IMG/VR virus record: IMGVR_UViG_3300043787_000164
Coordinates: 1 to 21,148 of that record
Source of the DNA: a virus
Length of the DNA stretch: 21,148 nt
Strand: one strand, 5' to 3'
Made by a program: the position numbers and the translations under genes. Position 1 is the first letter of the stretch, and every line of letters begins with the position of its first letter. The notes under the pieces are model-generated. The model did not search any database. It was given only the letters and a program-made list of their open reading frames with translations, and had not been told where the DNA came from. Shown in pieces: positions 20,017 through 21,148 of the stretch.

Positions 20017-21148
20017 TGTTTAGAATATTAATTTTATTTATTTGCTTTTTAAATTTATTTATTTATGGATGCGGAAATAATCATAAGATTGATAAAGGAG
20101 ATATTTTTTATTATAGGCACCATTCAGGATCTGTTAATACTAAAAAAGAAGGATTAAAAACTAATTGTTTTGGGCACGAAGAAGAATGTGGATATCCTGG
20201 AACTGAAAGTGCCGGAGTGGAAAAAGGAAAAACTCTTACAGAACATTTAGGTAATTTAGTTGTTTCTACTGAAGGACAAGTAGTAAAAGAAATGGTAATA
20301 AAAGGAAATTTGGAAATAAAGGCTAATAATGTAATAATTGAAAATGATGAAGTGATATCATATAGTCAAAAAAGAGATTGTGAAAAAGGAGAACCTTCTG
20401 AAGGGTCAGGAGCTGTTCAGGTGCAACAGCATGGTAGCGAAATCTCTACAGGAATTGTTATTCGTCATATTACAGTTCATGGCGTTACACAAGGATGTCC
20501 TGAATCTTTAGGAAACGGAATATCAATCAGGCAGGAAAGCTCAGCAGCCGACGTAAAAATCGAATGGACCAAGGTCTACTGGACCGGACAGTGCTTCCAA
20601 TATTCAGCCTGGTATGAAAATAATTATTGTAATGATAATGGTTCTATACCGGCAAATGGATCGCAAGGACAAGCACATTATGATGGTATATTTGCGCAAG
20701 GACAAGGGTGCAGTAGACCATCCCCTTGTTTAGTTATTAGGCATAATACTATTTTGGTACCGCATTGGCAGACTGCAACTATGAACTTAGGAAGCGCTGT
20801 TTTGGAAATAGGGGAAGAGCTTATTGAAGAAAATTTGCTTGCTGGGGGTGGATATTTGATTTATCCTCCTAGTCACCCAGAACCGCCTTTAGTTAGAGGG
20901 CCAGTATATTTTAAAAATAATAGATATGCTAGATGTTTGGGAAAAGAATATTCATCTAAAGCTGGTGGTCACAGGCTTTGTGAAGGATTACCGGAAGAAA
21001 ATGAAATTACTGAGGCACCTTTAGAATCTGATGGACATGGATTTTTTCCTAATGGTGGATCATACGGAGTTATTTATCCTATTTTTAATGCTGAAAAGAT
21101 AATTAGATCAGGAAATTACTGGGATAATAATTTAGAAGCGGCTCCATA
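20016..21148 (+). CDS. Lipoprotein-like beta-helix protein, truncated by the window end
   Basis: The ATG at 20016 overlaps the fibre stop (TAATG), and the frame is open for 377 codons to the edge. It begins with a hydrophobic signal (MFRILILFICFLNLF) and a lipobox-like IYGCG, so the mature protein would start at a lipidated Cys. The remainder has the features of a right-handed beta-helix: VVSTEGQVVKEMVIKGNLEIKA split by turns, VQVQQHGSEISTGIVIRHIT, NGISIRQESSAADV, HYDGIFAQGQG, VIRHNTIL, FKNNRYARC. Numerous cysteines (pairs in GCSRPSPC and TGQCFQ) suggest extracellular disulfides. A phage-encoded exported or virion-attached glycan-binding protein is likely. It is missing from simple gene models because it has no end here. 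Confidence 0.75.
   Translation, partial: MFRILILFICFLNLFIYGCGNNHKIDKGDIFYYRHHSGSVNTKKEGLKTNCFGHEEECGYPGTESAGVEKGKTLTEHLGNLVVSTEGQVVKEMVIKGNLEIKANNVIIENDEVISYSQKRDCEKGEPSEGSGAVQVQQHGSEISTGIVIRHITVHGVTQGCPESLGNGISIRQESSAADVKIEWTKVYWTGQCFQYSAWYENNYCNDNGSIPANGSQGQAHYDGIFAQGQGCSRPSPCLVIRHNTILVPHWQTATMNLGSAVLEIGEELIEENLLAGGGYLIYPPSHPEPPLVRGPVYFKNNRYARCLGKEYSSKAGGHRLCEGLPEENEITEAPLESDGHGFFPNGGSYGVIYPIFNAEKIIRSGNYWDNNLEAAP

Noticed and set aside
1-21148. CRISPR array or insertion sequence
   Set aside because: No regular repeat-spacer array, terminal inverted repeats or transposase motif was seen.

Overview
The window is a piece of an AT-rich, double-stranded DNA tailed phage (or prophage) whose host is probably a GC-rich actinobacterium. 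The phage assignment rests on a major capsid protein, a capsid protease/scaffold, a tail tube protein and a very large tail fibre in head-to-tail order. The host guess is inference. It rests on an Rpf-like peptidoglycan-cleaving domain, a UV-damage glycosylase of the mycobacterial MSMEG_6728 type, several promoters placed so that their mRNAs would be leaderless (common in actinobacteria), and one recently acquired GC-rich gene inside AT-rich DNA.

Layout. (1) 1-2630, minus strand: small early-type genes, including the pyrimidine-dimer glycosylase and a duplicated metal-binding-motif protein. They are read from four strong sigma70-like promoters, at least three of which would give leaderless transcripts; a TAAAGATTG box lies just upstream of the -35. 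(2) 2630-3280: a divergent control region without a convincing gene, carrying seven exact and several near copies of TGTAGAACA, two of them on the rightward promoter. (3) 3278-5929, plus strand: tightly packed small genes (a leaderless 47-residue protein, a small membrane protein, a ribbon-helix-helix protein, a winged-helix protein, an AT-hook-like protein, a LuxR-type helix-turn-helix protein), a tRNA-Gln(UUG), and a GC-rich cargo gene closed by a bidirectional terminator. (4) 6019-6690, minus strand: a cell-wall lytic (Rpf/transglycosylase-like) reading frame with no normal start codon, preceded by a strong promoter, two hairpins, an intrinsic terminator and a folded RNA element. (5) 6691-21148, plus strand: the virion operon. 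It holds two small conserved genes, protease fused to scaffold (with a nested scaffold start), a decoration-like protein, major capsid protein, a GIY-YIG homing endonuclease, connector/neck proteins, tail tube protein, a small beta-rich protein, an 1117-residue tail fibre/depolymerase and a lipoprotein-like beta-helix protein that runs off the end.

How it fits together. The left part looks like early and regulatory functions switched from the 2.6-3.3 kb region; the RHH, winged-helix and LuxR-type proteins just right of it are candidate regulators. The right part builds the particle. Terminase and portal genes, normally next to the protease, are absent here and must lie elsewhere or be unrecognisable.
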